From: Halobiforma lacisalsi AJ5
GTDB lineage: Archaea > Halobacteriota > Halobacteria > Halobacteriales > Natrialbaceae
Length of the DNA: 64,000 nucleotides
NCBI RefSeq assembly: GCF_000226975.2
Contig: NZ_CP019286.1
Coordinates: 152,197-216,196 of the forward strand
Direction of reading: 5' to 3'
A model generated the notes under the pieces. It did not search any database, had not been told where the DNA came from, and was given only the letters and a program-made list of their open reading frames with translations. The position numbers were made by a program, and so were the translations under genes. Shown here in pieces: positions 8,199-17,181 of the stretch (positions are counted from its first letter, which is position 1; each line of letters begins with the position of its first letter).

Positions 8199-9803
8199 GT
8201 ACGTGTTTACCCCGAAGTCTCAACAGCCGGTTCAGTGTGAGCCCGTGATATCATCTCATTGTTGTTGACGACTCGGCGAAGTTCTTCGTAGGGATTGCGT
8301 CCCTGCTGGCGCCATGTCGCCAGCAGGGACAAGATCGTCTCGTGAACGAACATACCTCGATCGTTACGGAGTGTCCCGATGATTTTCCGGAGAACGACTG
8401 GTTCACGAAGTGCGTTCTCAGCTGCGTTGTTCGTCGGGGAGACCGCTGGCTCACCGACGAAGGTGAGCCAGTGGTCGATCCCTCCTTCGATTTTCCCGAG
8501 TAGTGTTGCCACTGGTTCGTCGGTTACTGACCGCCCCACGAGCGATCTAAGCCCGTTCTGGCATGAGCGGTGCATCTGTGCTCTCTCACGAAGACTCGGG
8601 TCGGTCCCCAGCCACGACTGGAGACCGACGAACATCTGCTTGAGATACCGGTAAACGGGTTCTGCCTCCTCGTGGTCACTAGCAGCGTCTTCAGCTTCTC
8701 GGAGAAGATGTGCCCAGCACCGCTGAAGGTTACTGCTGAACGCTGGATACGCCGTCCACCCATCGCAGATGACCGTTCCCGGGAAGTCCTCGCCGAGGAC
8801 TTCCGCGGGAACATCACTTCCACGACTCTCCCTTACGGCGTATAGCGTGTGCTCGCTCGTCCGAAACGTCCAAATCCACGCCTGCTCACCCTCGCGTTTG
8901 ATACCGGTTTCGTCAACGTGAACGATCTCTGCTTGCTGAATCTGTCTTCGAATCTGTTCGTATTCGCAGCGACCGGCGCGCGCAGCGCGCTCGGTCGCGT
9001 GCCACGCGGACGCGCCCGAGAGTTCTAATCCATGCAGTTGCTCGAACCGGTCAGCGATTTTCCGGTAGGGGAGGCGGTGATCGTACCGAGAAAGTGCTGC
9101 TTGAGAGATGACGTTCACCCCGAACTGCCCCTCATCGGGGCAGTCGGGGTGTGTAGCAACGGTTTCTGTTCCACAAGAGCTGCACTGGTAGTAGTGACGG
9201 TTGTACCGGGTGATTTCTGGTGGCTGTGGATCGGGAACCTCCTCGACGAGTCGGGGGCTGACGCCCACCGACTCGTCGAAGTGTTCGCCACACTCGGGAC
9301 AACAGTCACAGGTGACATCGATCTCTTTGTCGGGATCTGCTGTTGCACGCCACTCAGGGTCGTGACCGTCCTTCCGTCCGGGAGTACCGCCATCGGTTCG
9401 AACATTCTCGTCTTCGTCGTCCTGCGAGGTCGGGGACTCGTCAGTCCCCGACCGTCGCTTACTGGGCGGTGTATGCGGATTTTCGTATTTGCGAAGGCGT
9501 GTTTCGAGTTCTTCTATCCGCTCGTCCTTCTGATCGATTTTCTTGTCCTTTCGCTTGTTCTCCCGTTCGAGTTCTTCGACTCGTTGCTCAAGTTGGAGAA
9601 GCCGAGAAAGGAGCTCTTCTTTGGTGAAATCGTCTGCGTTCACAGACTCCACCAACCAGTAGTGACAGCAGAAGTAACGGGATGGGCTCCGGTGCGGAGC
9701 CCATCCCTGAGAATCGTATCCGAGGTCTGCTGCCTGTTCATATCGCGTCCGTTGAACGCTTCCTACGAGAGAGTACCGAAATCAGCCCGGGCTAAACACA
9801 TAC
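8199..9803 (-). mobile_element. IS66-family element, copy A (1605 bp)
   Basis: Terminal repeats fit GTAYGTGTTTASCCCGRR at both ends. The length of 1605 bp is identical to copy B (56854-58458). It carries a single transposase gene, as in the ISBst12-type subgroup of IS66 that lacks tnpA and tnpB. The 8-bp flanks do not match (gatcaaat left, ccgatctt right), so this copy no longer sits in its original duplication. A deletion or recombination has occurred here. Confidence 0.9.
8207..9655 (-). CDS. IS66-family transposase
   Basis: A 482-residue transposase. It has an N-terminal coiled coil (LLQLEQRVEELERENKRKDK and following), a CxxC...CxxC zinc ribbon (CDCCPECGEHF, YQCSSCGTE) and a DDE core with VDETGIKREGEQAWIW, VICDGWTAY and a C-terminal NNAAENALREPVVLRK containing the catalytic E. 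This matches IS66 TnpC/ISBst12. It differs from copy B at one residue seen (QSWLG here, QSWLE there). The annotated start is TTG, with a GTG one codon later as an alternative. Confidence 0.92.
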   Translation of the reverse strand: MVESVNADDFTKEELLSRLLQLEQRVEELERENKRKDKKIDQKDERIEELETRLRKYENPHTPPSKRRSGTDESPTSQDDEDENVRTDGGTPGRKDGHDPEWRATADPDKEIDVTCDCCPECGEHFDESVGVSPRLVEEVPDPQPPEITRYNRHYYQCSSCGTETVATHPDCPDEGQFGVNVISQAALSRYDHRLPYRKIADRFEQLHGLELSGASAWHATERAARAGRCEYEQIRRQIQQAEIVHVDETGIKREGEQAWIWTFRTSEHTLYAVRESRGSDVPAEVLGEDFPGTVICDGWTAYPAFSSNLQRCWAHLLREAEDAASDHEEAEPVYRYLKQMFVGLQSWLGTDPSLRERAQMHRSCQNGLRSLVGRSVTDEPVATLLGKIEGGIDHWLTFVGEPAVSPTNNAAENALREPVVLRKIIGTLRNDRGMFVHETILSLLATWRQQGRNPYEELRRVVNNNEMISRAHTEPAVETSG

Positions 9804-10265
9804 CCGATCTTCAAAGAACTCCTCGAGGAGTATCGGGAGACGCGGCCGAAAGAGATGCGTGAACGGGGGATCCAGCAGGTTCGCTATTACATCGGCGTTC
9901 AGGTCACGCCGCTGGAGGTCTACGACCGCTTCCGCGACGAGGGAACCCCTGCCGAGAAGCTGACTCAGTTCCCCGTCATCGGTTTCCTGTTTAACCCGTT
10001 CGTTACTCGACGCGAGAATCTCACCGACGTTGAGCGTCGCGCCCAGATGTTCGAGAAACTCGACAGCCGCGTCAACGATGTGCGGTCCGAATTCATTCAG
10101 CAGGCATCGGGGTGGTCGGCACGTCGGCTCAGCACGGTTGAGCTGTTCGTGATGAATATGGACTTCTGGAACGGCCGCGAACACGACTATGACGAGGCTG
10201 AACGGGTCGTTCGTGAACAACCGATTATCGGCCACTCGTGCCGGGAGGATGCCCACGATGGGTAA
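9804..10265 (+). pseudogene. Conjugation-operon gene lacking its 5' end
   Basis: An open frame continues in from the IS66 end without a native start. Translation from the junction reads PIFKELLEEYRETRP, then KEMRERGIQQVRYYIGVQ and on to the stop at 10263-10265. An internal ATG at 9855 could allow a 136-residue product. The segment is soluble and helical, with VTRRENLTDVERRAQMFEKLD in the middle. Its stop overlaps the VirB4-like gene start by 8 bp. It is probably the 3' part of a conserved protein that precedes VirB4 in such clusters. The N-terminal part was deleted together with the 3' part of the lipoprotein gene. Confidence 0.7.
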
Positions 10266-12483
10266 CGTGATCCTCCAGACGAGCAGCGGTGCTGTCGCCG
10301 AGCTTGTGGAGTGGCTATCGAACCCGACCTCAGCCGAAGGTACGGCCCTCTACGTCGGGCTCGTAGTCGTTCTCACCGTCGGTGGAAAACTTCTCTGGGA
10401 CCGGTATACCGAGGACGATGAAAAAGAGGTCGAGTTCTCGGATCTGCTTGACGAAGAGACGCTGGAGGAAGGCGGGGCCGAACGTCGGTTACTCGACGAC
10501 ATCGCCGAGTCGCACAAGACGGTCACCGCCCCGGCCGCTATCGAGTGGGAAACACGAGCCGCACGTGTTGGCGAGCAGTGGACAACGACGCTGTACATCG
10601 CGGACTATCCTGACTATCCCAACGATGGCTATCTGAGCGATCTTTTCGAGATGACCGACGTCCAGTTCGATCTGACGGCCCACATCACCCCGAAGAATCA
10701 GGAACGGGCACGGAACGAACTGCAGGATATCGCCGACGATCTCCAGGTTGACGCCGATCTCGAACAAAGCGTCCGGAGTGCCTATCTACAAGAGCGTGCC
10801 AATGAAGCCGCAGCGACGTACACGGCCGTCGAGAATGGCGCGAGCGTCTTCGACCAGGGAATGTTCATCACGGTCCGGGCCGACGAGAAGGACGAGCTCA
10901 GGGACGCCGTCCAGAAGGTCAAGAGTGCGCTCCGTGACGACCCGGCCAACCTCACGCCGAAGACGGCGATCTGTCGACAGGATCTCGCCCTTCAGTCCGC
11001 CGCGCCCATCGGTGACAACGAATTCGGCCGGACGTCGATTGCGCTCGGCGGCGCCGTCGGCGCGTTGCTCTCCTCGCCGCACAACGCGACGATCCTCGAG
11101 GAGGGCGGCGTCGAGTTCGGGATTCACAAGGACAACCAGAGCCCGGTGGTCATCGACCCGTTCGCGCGGGACAACGGTTACGCGATGTTCACCGTCGGCG
11201 ATACGGGGTCGGGGAAATCGTTCAGTTCGAAGCAGAACTTCATCCGCTCTATCGAGCAAAGCAAGGACCGAATCGGCATCATCCTCGAGCCGCTGAACAA
11301 CTGGGCCGGCGTCGCCGAAGCCCTCGACGCCAAACGCATCACCGTCGGCGGGACGCTCGGACTGAACCCCTTGGAGATTCGGGAGACGCCCGAGCACGTC
11401 CAGCGGGCGATGGGCGAGGACGCGAGCCCGTTCAACGAGAAGCTCGACGACGCGATGAGCTTCCTGACGAACTTCTTCGCGCTCCGCGGCATCTCGCTTG
11501 GCGACCGTCGGACGACGCTCGAACTCGGACTCAAGCGAGCATACAAGCGCAACGGGATCACCGATGATATCTCGACGCACAGCAACTTGAGCCCGACGAT
11601 TCGTGATATGATGGATGTCTTCGAGGATATGATCGACAACCCCGAAGAGTTCGTTGTGCGGTCCGACGAGGAAGCCGGGAAGATCAAGAAGGACGCGACG
11701 TGGCTTCTCGATCAGCTCCGCCCCTTCGAGGAAGGTGGCCGTCACGCCAATCTTGGCCAGGAATCCGATTTCGACATCCGGGACGAGAAAGTCATCTACC
11801 TCGATCTCGCCCAGCAGGAAGGGAGCGTCGACAGTAGCACGGCGCTGACGATGCAGCTACTCATCTCGTTGGTCTACGAGCGGGCGAAAGTTTCGGAGAA
11901 GGAGGTCGTGTTCTACATTGACGAAGCGCGCTACATTATGCAGGATGCCGCGAGTCTGGCATTCCTCGAGACGGTGTTCCGCCATCACCGGCATCACGAC
12001 CTCTCGATCCGGCTGGTCACACAGACCGTCGACGAGTTCTTCGAGCACGCCGAATCCGAGGCGATTCTGGACCAGTGTGCGGTCAAGCAGTTCCACCGCC
12101 TCGACGGGATGGACGAGGAGTGGGCTGACGAGTTCGGACTGAACTACGCACAGATGCGGTTCGTCCAAGATGCTGTGCCAGGCAACGAGGACGCCGGCTT
12201 CTCCGAGGCGCTCGTTGGCGTCGACGGCGAATGGCGCGGCATCCAGGTCAAAGCGATGCCCAAGGAGAAGCAGGTCATCGACTTCGACCCGACCTCCCAA
12301 GTTCGCTCCTCGCTACCCGGAGCGGGGGACAGCGCCGTCGATACTGAGATGTTGGAGTTCCAGGAAGAGCTCGAACACCGAGGAACGAACGGAACGAACG
12401 AAACGAGCGCACCGAACGAGGAACCAGACGCCGTCGAAGCTGAGCCAGATGGCGGATCTACGGAGGAGACGAACGATGGCTGA
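10258..12483 (+). CDS. VirB4/TraC-like secretion ATPase
   Basis: Start ATG 10258 gives 741 residues and overlaps the previous stop. One membrane helix near the N-terminus (ALYVGLVVVLTVGGKLLW) anchors the protein. Walker A is GDTGSGKS at about residue 314 and Walker B is VVFYIDEA at about residue 551, followed by TQTVDEFFEH, the sensor-like segment of VirB4/TraG-type HerA-FtsK ATPases. The N-terminal third (residues ~90-230) matches the VirB4 N-domain pattern, and the C-terminus is acidic and disordered. In conjugation this ATPase powers pilus or channel assembly at the inner face of the membrane. Its own N-terminal membrane helix is unusual compared with most bacterial VirB4. Confidence 0.85.
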   Translation: MGNVILQTSSGAVAELVEWLSNPTSAEGTALYVGLVVVLTVGGKLLWDRYTEDDEKEVEFSDLLDEETLEEGGAERRLLDDIAESHKTVTAPAAIEWETRAARVGEQWTTTLYIADYPDYPNDGYLSDLFEMTDVQFDLTAHITPKNQERARNELQDIADDLQVDADLEQSVRSAYLQERANEAAATYTAVENGASVFDQGMFITVRADEKDELRDAVQKVKSALRDDPANLTPKTAICRQDLALQSAAPIGDNEFGRTSIALGGAVGALLSSPHNATILEEGGVEFGIHKDNQSPVVIDPFARDNGYAMFTVGDTGSGKSFSSKQNFIRSIEQSKDRIGIILEPLNNWAGVAEALDAKRITVGGTLGLNPLEIRETPEHVQRAMGEDASPFNEKLDDAMSFLTNFFALRGISLGDRRTTLELGLKRAYKRNGITDDISTHSNLSPTIRDMMDVFEDMIDNPEEFVVRSDEEAGKIKKDATWLLDQLRPFEEGGRHANLGQESDFDIRDEKVIYLDLAQQEGSVDSSTALTMQLLISLVYERAKVSEKEVVFYIDEARYIMQDAASLAFLETVFRHHRHHDLSIRLVTQTVDEFFEHAESEAILDQCAVKQFHRLDGMDEEWADEFGLNYAQMRFVQDAVPGNEDAGFSEALVGVDGEWRGIQVKAMPKEKQVIDFDPTSQVRSSLPGAGDSAVDTEMLEFQEELEHRGTNGTNETSAPNEEPDAVEAEPDGGSTEETNDG

Positions 12484-15400
12484 GTACCTGCGCGTTACGC
12501 CGACGTCCGAGCGACTCGATCTGGAGAGTATCTCCCGAGTCCTCGACAGCCTCCACAAACTGACCACGCCCGGCTCGCCGGGCCTCGGGGCGAAGCTGAA
12601 CCCGCTCCACAGTGAGACACCACCCCGATTTGAGTTCCTCGCGATCAGTGATGGCCCGGACGACCCGGTGGAGTTCTTCTACGGGGCCGATGCGCACCTC
12701 GATACGCTCGAAAAGCGCCTCCGTTCCATCTATCCGGCCACGTTCGACATCGAGCGCGTCGACGTCGATGTCGCCGCTCGGCTCATTCAGCCAGTCGAGT
12801 TCACACCGCAGGAATTTGTCGACCACTACGAGGCCGGACAGCTGCAGTACGAGTTTGCCCCGGCAGAACAGTACGACATCGTCGACGAGGAACCAGTGGA
12901 CTCCGAGTCAGCCGACGCAGACCCCGTTGTCGACGGCGGTACGGCATCCAACAGAGTCCCTGATTATCACGTGACTGTCGGGGACTCTGCCCTCGAACTA
13001 GCGCCGCCCGATGTACTTCCAGACGACAAAGAAGAGCGACGGGCCATCGAGAAGCCGACGATGACACCGGCGGGAACGATTCTGGCTCGCCCGGCACAAG
13101 ACGCTGTCTCGCCGCTCGGTGTCCGGTGGTGTGGCTCCGCGTCGCGAAAGCAGGACTGGATGACCTCGCTGACGCCGTTCACGGCAGAGGAAACGAACGG
13201 CGACCTCGCATCCGTCGACGAACCGGGCGCGGCGCTGGCGTCGTTGATCGACCACCTGATGGAGGCGACAGCGCCGACCGCGTTCCAGGTCGTCTTCCAA
13301 CGGCGTGCCAGCTGGCAGTCCGACGCGGAGGTGCGGAAAGAGGATCTCGTCGACGGCCGCGACACGTTCTTCCAGGAGGTCGTCGGGTCGTTGCTCGAGG
13401 TCGAGGACCAGCGGACCGACCAAAACGAACGGCAGATTAGTGAATCCGTCGAGAAGCGGATCGAGTACATCGACGCGAAGAACGCCAAACGGTCGTTCAC
13501 GGTCAACATTCGGGCCGTCAGCGTCCCTACCGACGACACCCGCGACGACCTCGATGGCCGGATGGACTCGCTCCTCCCCGTGTTCGACCCGCTTGATGGG
13601 CCGTTCTACGAGGTCGAGGGGCAACGCCTCCGGGACAGCGGCTTCCGTGAGAAAACGAAGGAGAAGAAGGCACAAGCCGCTCTTCAGCGCCTCCTCAACC
13701 GCGAGCTGACGACGGGGAGGGGGAAGACCCGCCCCGAGCTGGTCCTCTGTGGGACGGAGCTCGCGAACTTCGTCCTCGTCCCCTCCTCCGAACAGTTGAC
13801 CGTCGAAGGGTCGCGGGGGACCAGGGCCGAACAGCAGAGTCGGAACCCGCTACCGTGGCCGAACCCGGATCTGATCCAGCAGTTCCAAGACGGGATGGCC
13901 ATCGGCTACGCGCTCGACGAAAACGGCGAGCCACGACCCGACCCAATCCAGATCCCGCCGGACCTGTTGCCGACGCATTACGGCCGATTCGCGTCAACGG
14001 GCGGTGGAAAGTCGAAGGCCATCATCAACGACGCCCTCTCGCTCCGCGAGACGACTGGTGGCCCCGTTGTCCTCGTCGATCCTAAGGGCGACGGGATGTG
14101 CGAGAACTACCTGCGCTGCCACTACGAACGGTTCGGGGGCCTAGACGACGTCTACCAGTTCCGCGTCCCGGAGACCATCCCCGCGTTCTCCTTCTTCGAC
14201 ATCCGCCCTGCGCTCGAAGCAGGTCGCAACCGGGAAGACGCGATTCAGGACAAAGTCGACCACTTTCACGACATCCTCCGGATGATTATGGGCCGCGAGC
14301 AGTACGGCCAGGCGTTCGTCGCGAACGAGATCCTCAGCTATCTGATCAAGGCACTGTTCGACGAGGAGTACGGGAATGACGTGTTTGGCCTGGACGATCT
14401 CTTCGCTGCTGCCCTCCGGATGCAGCGCGACCAGACGATTCCCCCAGTCTCAGCGGACAACCAGAACATCGAGGAATCGCTGACGCGCCACTTCGCAAAG
14501 GACGACCGTCAGTTCCAGGTCTCGATGGACGCGGTCGGGAACCGCCTCGACAAGCTCAAAGAGGACGCGCATCTCCGGCGGATCTTCAGCCACGTTCCCG
14601 AGCAGAACGACGCCGGCGAGTACGTCGACAACCGCTTTGACTTCCGAGAGTTCCTCGATGAAGATGCGACCATCATCTTCGACCTGGGCGACCTCCGCCC
14701 AGAGGCCCAGCGGGCGATCACCCTTCTGCTGTTGAGCAACCTCTGGGACGCCGCCCAGGTACGCCGGCGCGACGGCCAGACCGACTACGAGAAGCTCACG
14801 AACCTCATCATCGAGGAGGCGGCCCCAGTCGCGTCGACGAAGCTCGTCTCCGAACAGCTACTGCCGCAGGGCCGATCGTTCGGCCTGAGTATGGGGCTCG
14901 TGATGCAGTTCCCCGAACAGGTGCGGAACCGGAACGAGCGGGCCTATGACGAGGTGCTGAATAACATCAAGACGAAGCTCATCGGCAACATCTCGATCGA
15001 GCGTGATCTCGCGGAGTCGCTTGCGCACGAGGACCTCAGCCCGACCGAACTCCGCAACCGAATCAACACGCTCCCAAGTGGCGAGTGGATCGCACAGCTC
15101 CCGAGCCCGTCGTTCGGAGAGACTGGTCCGCCGCCGTTTTCGCTGAAGCCGCTCCCGATTGCGCCGGGGCATCCAGAAAGCGACCAGCCGCTCACAGAGC
15201 CCCAGGAAGACCATTTCGAGTCCGTGTCCCGGCCACGGATGATGGAGCGTACACAGGCCCAGTACGGACTTACAGAGCCGGCTGGGTCAAACACGAACTC
15301 GGAGGAGACTGGCTGGGGAAGTTCGGGGGCCGACACGACGGGCTCGGCTGCTGACGACGATGCAGCGACCGACCCAATGCAATCCGCGTTCATCAGCGAA

Positions 15401-16300
15401 TCGACGACCGAGGACGCGTCAACGTCGACTACGCAGCTCGAGACTGACAGCGACCCTGATGCAGACGAGACAGAGATAAGCCCCCTGTTCGGGCAGGCCA
15501 CCGAGACGGACGAGGAACCAGCTGACGACCAAGCAGCGCAGCCGGAGAATGGGGCAACGCCCATCCAGGAAAGCAGCGTGCCCGTTCCCGATGACGAACT
15601 CCGCCAACGCGGGCTCAGCCGTGACGATGTCCGGTTCCTGAATCGGGTCCTCGACGTGATGAACAGGGACGACGGCGAGTACACTCTTCTTGACTCGATG
15701 CGTGCGCTTCGAGACGAGTTCGAGGAGCTCAATTTCCAACGCCTTATCGACCAGAACCTCGTTGAGGAAGCCTCGGCCTGTGGTCGCAAATACTACACTG
15801 TCCTTCCAGCGGGGCGTGAACTCCTCGGCGAAAAGCTGCAGGTGGGCCCCGGACTGGGCGATATTGGCGAGAAAACGCCGCACAAGGTTGGGGTCAGGCT
15901 CCTCGAGTTATGGCTTCAGCAGCGGGACGACGTCACCTGTGTCGAGCCGTACTACGAACACGATGACGACACCGTGTTCGACGTCGCCGGCTTTAACGCG
16001 GGTGGCGAACTCGTCTGGGTCGGAGAAGCAGAACTCCCGAGCAACAACACCCACGCGCCGGTCGACGATTACGATAAGCTGCGTTCGGTAGACGCAGACG
16101 CAATCTGGGCATTCAACAACCGCGAGACGGCCATCGAAGTCCTGGACAAGCTGTCCGACGCGGATCGGATCCAGGAGAGCGTCAGCGGGCGGGATGCACG
16201 GTCGTTCTCGACGATCCAAGACGCTGTAGCGGACTTCGATGCTGCGGGAATGACCACCGTTCGAGGGTTCAAAAATCTCGATCAGGAGGTCAATCAATGA
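12476..16300 (+). CDS. VirD4/TraG-like coupling ATPase fused to wHTH and nuclease-like domain
   Basis: Start ATG 12476 (8-bp overlap with the VirB4-like gene) gives 1274 residues. The ATPase core has Walker A STGGGKSK near residue 507, VVLVDPKGDGM, and Walker B NLIIEEAAP near 776 with the VMQFPEQ sensor segment, as in TraG/TrwB/HerA coupling proteins. An acidic Ser/Thr-rich linker follows (~900-1020), then a winged-helix-like part (LLDSMRALRDEFEELNFQRLI). The final ~150 residues contain FDVAGF and WVGEAEL, a D-x(n)-E-x-E pattern of PD-(D/E)XK-like folds. Known coupling proteins bring DNA to the channel. The extra nuclease-like tail could process transfer DNA, which matters because no relaxase was found nearby. 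Confidence 0.82.
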   Translation: MAEYLRVTPTSERLDLESISRVLDSLHKLTTPGSPGLGAKLNPLHSETPPRFEFLAISDGPDDPVEFFYGADAHLDTLEKRLRSIYPATFDIERVDVDVAARLIQPVEFTPQEFVDHYEAGQLQYEFAPAEQYDIVDEEPVDSESADADPVVDGGTASNRVPDYHVTVGDSALELAPPDVLPDDKEERRAIEKPTMTPAGTILARPAQDAVSPLGVRWCGSASRKQDWMTSLTPFTAEETNGDLASVDEPGAALASLIDHLMEATAPTAFQVVFQRRASWQSDAEVRKEDLVDGRDTFFQEVVGSLLEVEDQRTDQNERQISESVEKRIEYIDAKNAKRSFTVNIRAVSVPTDDTRDDLDGRMDSLLPVFDPLDGPFYEVEGQRLRDSGFREKTKEKKAQAALQRLLNRELTTGRGKTRPELVLCGTELANFVLVPSSEQLTVEGSRGTRAEQQSRNPLPWPNPDLIQQFQDGMAIGYALDENGEPRPDPIQIPPDLLPTHYGRFASTGGGKSKAIINDALSLRETTGGPVVLVDPKGDGMCENYLRCHYERFGGLDDVYQFRVPETIPAFSFFDIRPALEAGRNREDAIQDKVDHFHDILRMIMGREQYGQAFVANEILSYLIKALFDEEYGNDVFGLDDLFAAALRMQRDQTIPPVSADNQNIEESLTRHFAKDDRQFQVSMDAVGNRLDKLKEDAHLRRIFSHVPEQNDAGEYVDNRFDFREFLDEDATIIFDLGDLRPEAQRAITLLLLSNLWDAAQVRRRDGQTDYEKLTNLIIEEAAPVASTKLVSEQLLPQGRSFGLSMGLVMQFPEQVRNRNERAYDEVLNNIKTKLIGNISIERDLAESLAHEDLSPTELRNRINTLPSGEWIAQLPSPSFGETGPPPFSLKPLPIAPGHPESDQPLTEPQEDHFESVSRPRMMERTQAQYGLTEPAGSNTNSEETGWGSSGADTTGSAADDDAATDPMQSAFISESTTEDASTSTTQLETDSDPDADETEISPLFGQATETDEEPADDQAAQPENGATPIQESSVPVPDDELRQRGLSRDDVRFLNRVLDVMNRDDGEYTLLDSMRALRDEFEELNFQRLIDQNLVEEASACGRKYYTVLPAGRELLGEKLQVGPGLGDIGEKTPHKVGVRLLELWLQQRDDVTCVEPYYEHDDDTVFDVAGFNAGGELVWVGEAELPSNNTHAPVDDYDKLRSVDADAIWAFNNRETAIEVLDKLSDADRIQESVSGRDARSFSTIQDAVADFDAAGMTTVRGFKNLDQEVNQ

Positions 16301-17181
16301 CGTGGCGACAGGCGACTCGTGAGGAGATCTACGCCTACTACGCCGAGGAGTTCCCGCGCTACATCGACAACCTCCCCGAGTTCATCACGGCGACCGGCCC
16401 GAAACAGTACGCCGTCGCCTTCCGAGAGTCCCATCCGGTTCGCAAAGACGAGGTACCGAACAAGGACTTCATCCGGCGGGATACATGGCAGACAGATGCG
16501 TCGGGCGACCGAACGACGCCCGAGTTCGACGACTTCGAGGATGTCGTTGCGTTCATTCGGCATCCAGCGCGCAACGACCCGCTGGGGCGGAGCGAGTTCG
16601 CGCTTGCTGATCCGGAAGTGCTGGAGAAACCGGACCCACGGCCCGACGCCGTCTACTACGCGCTGGATCACTGGGAACGACCCTGGGTCCTCCTCGTCGA
16701 CATCGACGCGAAAGAGATCGCCCGAGACCGAGCGGAGGAGCTGGTGTCGGCGGACGTCGACGAGCGGGACGACGATGCGTTTCTCGACGCTGCGGGGATC
16801 CTCGACGCCGCTCCCGAGGGGTATCCGTACGCCTTCGAAGACATCGACCGCGCCATCGAGTACGGGTTCGAGGTGCGCGACATCTTCGAGGACGATTTCG
16901 ACGCCGAGGAGACGATGGTTGTCTACAGCGGGCAGGGGGTCCACGTCTACCTGCTGGATACCGACCCGGCGCACCGATACGACGAGCAGAGTCGCGAGGT
17001 GTTGAACGACCTCCTCCTTGAGACGTACGACATCCCGATCGACCCCGTCGTGACGGCCGACCGCCGGCGTGTCGCTCGCCTGCCCTACTCGCTGCACGCC
17101 GACGTCTGTAGCATCGTTCAACCAATCGAGAGCCCGGCGTTCGACGTTCGGTCGGCGACGCCGGAGGTGATTGACGAATGA
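16297..17181 (+). CDS. PriS-like archaeo-eukaryotic primase catalytic subunit
   Basis: A 294-residue protein whose start overlaps the coupling-protein stop (ATGA). Primase small-subunit signatures are in order: VLLVDIDAK (catalytic DxD at residues 135-137), YSGQGVHVYLLD (the SGxGxH nucleotide-binding motif at 211-216, then D221), and DPVVTADRRRVARLPYSLH (249-267, third metal/nucleotide motif). It is somewhat shorter than chromosomal PriS (~350-390 residues). Together with the following gene it would form a PriS-PriL pair that makes primers on transferred or replicating plasmid DNA. The fold and motif order make the call firm. That it acts in conjugation rests on operon position. Confidence 0.88.
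   Translation: MTWRQATREEIYAYYAEEFPRYIDNLPEFITATGPKQYAVAFRESHPVRKDEVPNKDFIRRDTWQTDASGDRTTPEFDDFEDVVAFIRHPARNDPLGRSEFALADPEVLEKPDPRPDAVYYALDHWERPWVLLVDIDAKEIARDRAEELVSADVDERDDDAFLDAAGILDAAPEGYPYAFEDIDRAIEYGFEVRDIFEDDFDAEETMVVYSGQGVHVYLLDTDPAHRYDEQSREVLNDLLLETYDIPIDPVVTADRRRVARLPYSLHADVCSIVQPIESPAFDVRSATPEVIDE

Noticed and set aside
12170..12475. N-terminal extension of the coupling ATPase by ~100 codons
   Set aside because: The extension is in another frame of the VirB4-like gene, has Arg/Ser-rich shadow composition, and an ATG with the operon's usual overlap is present at 12476.
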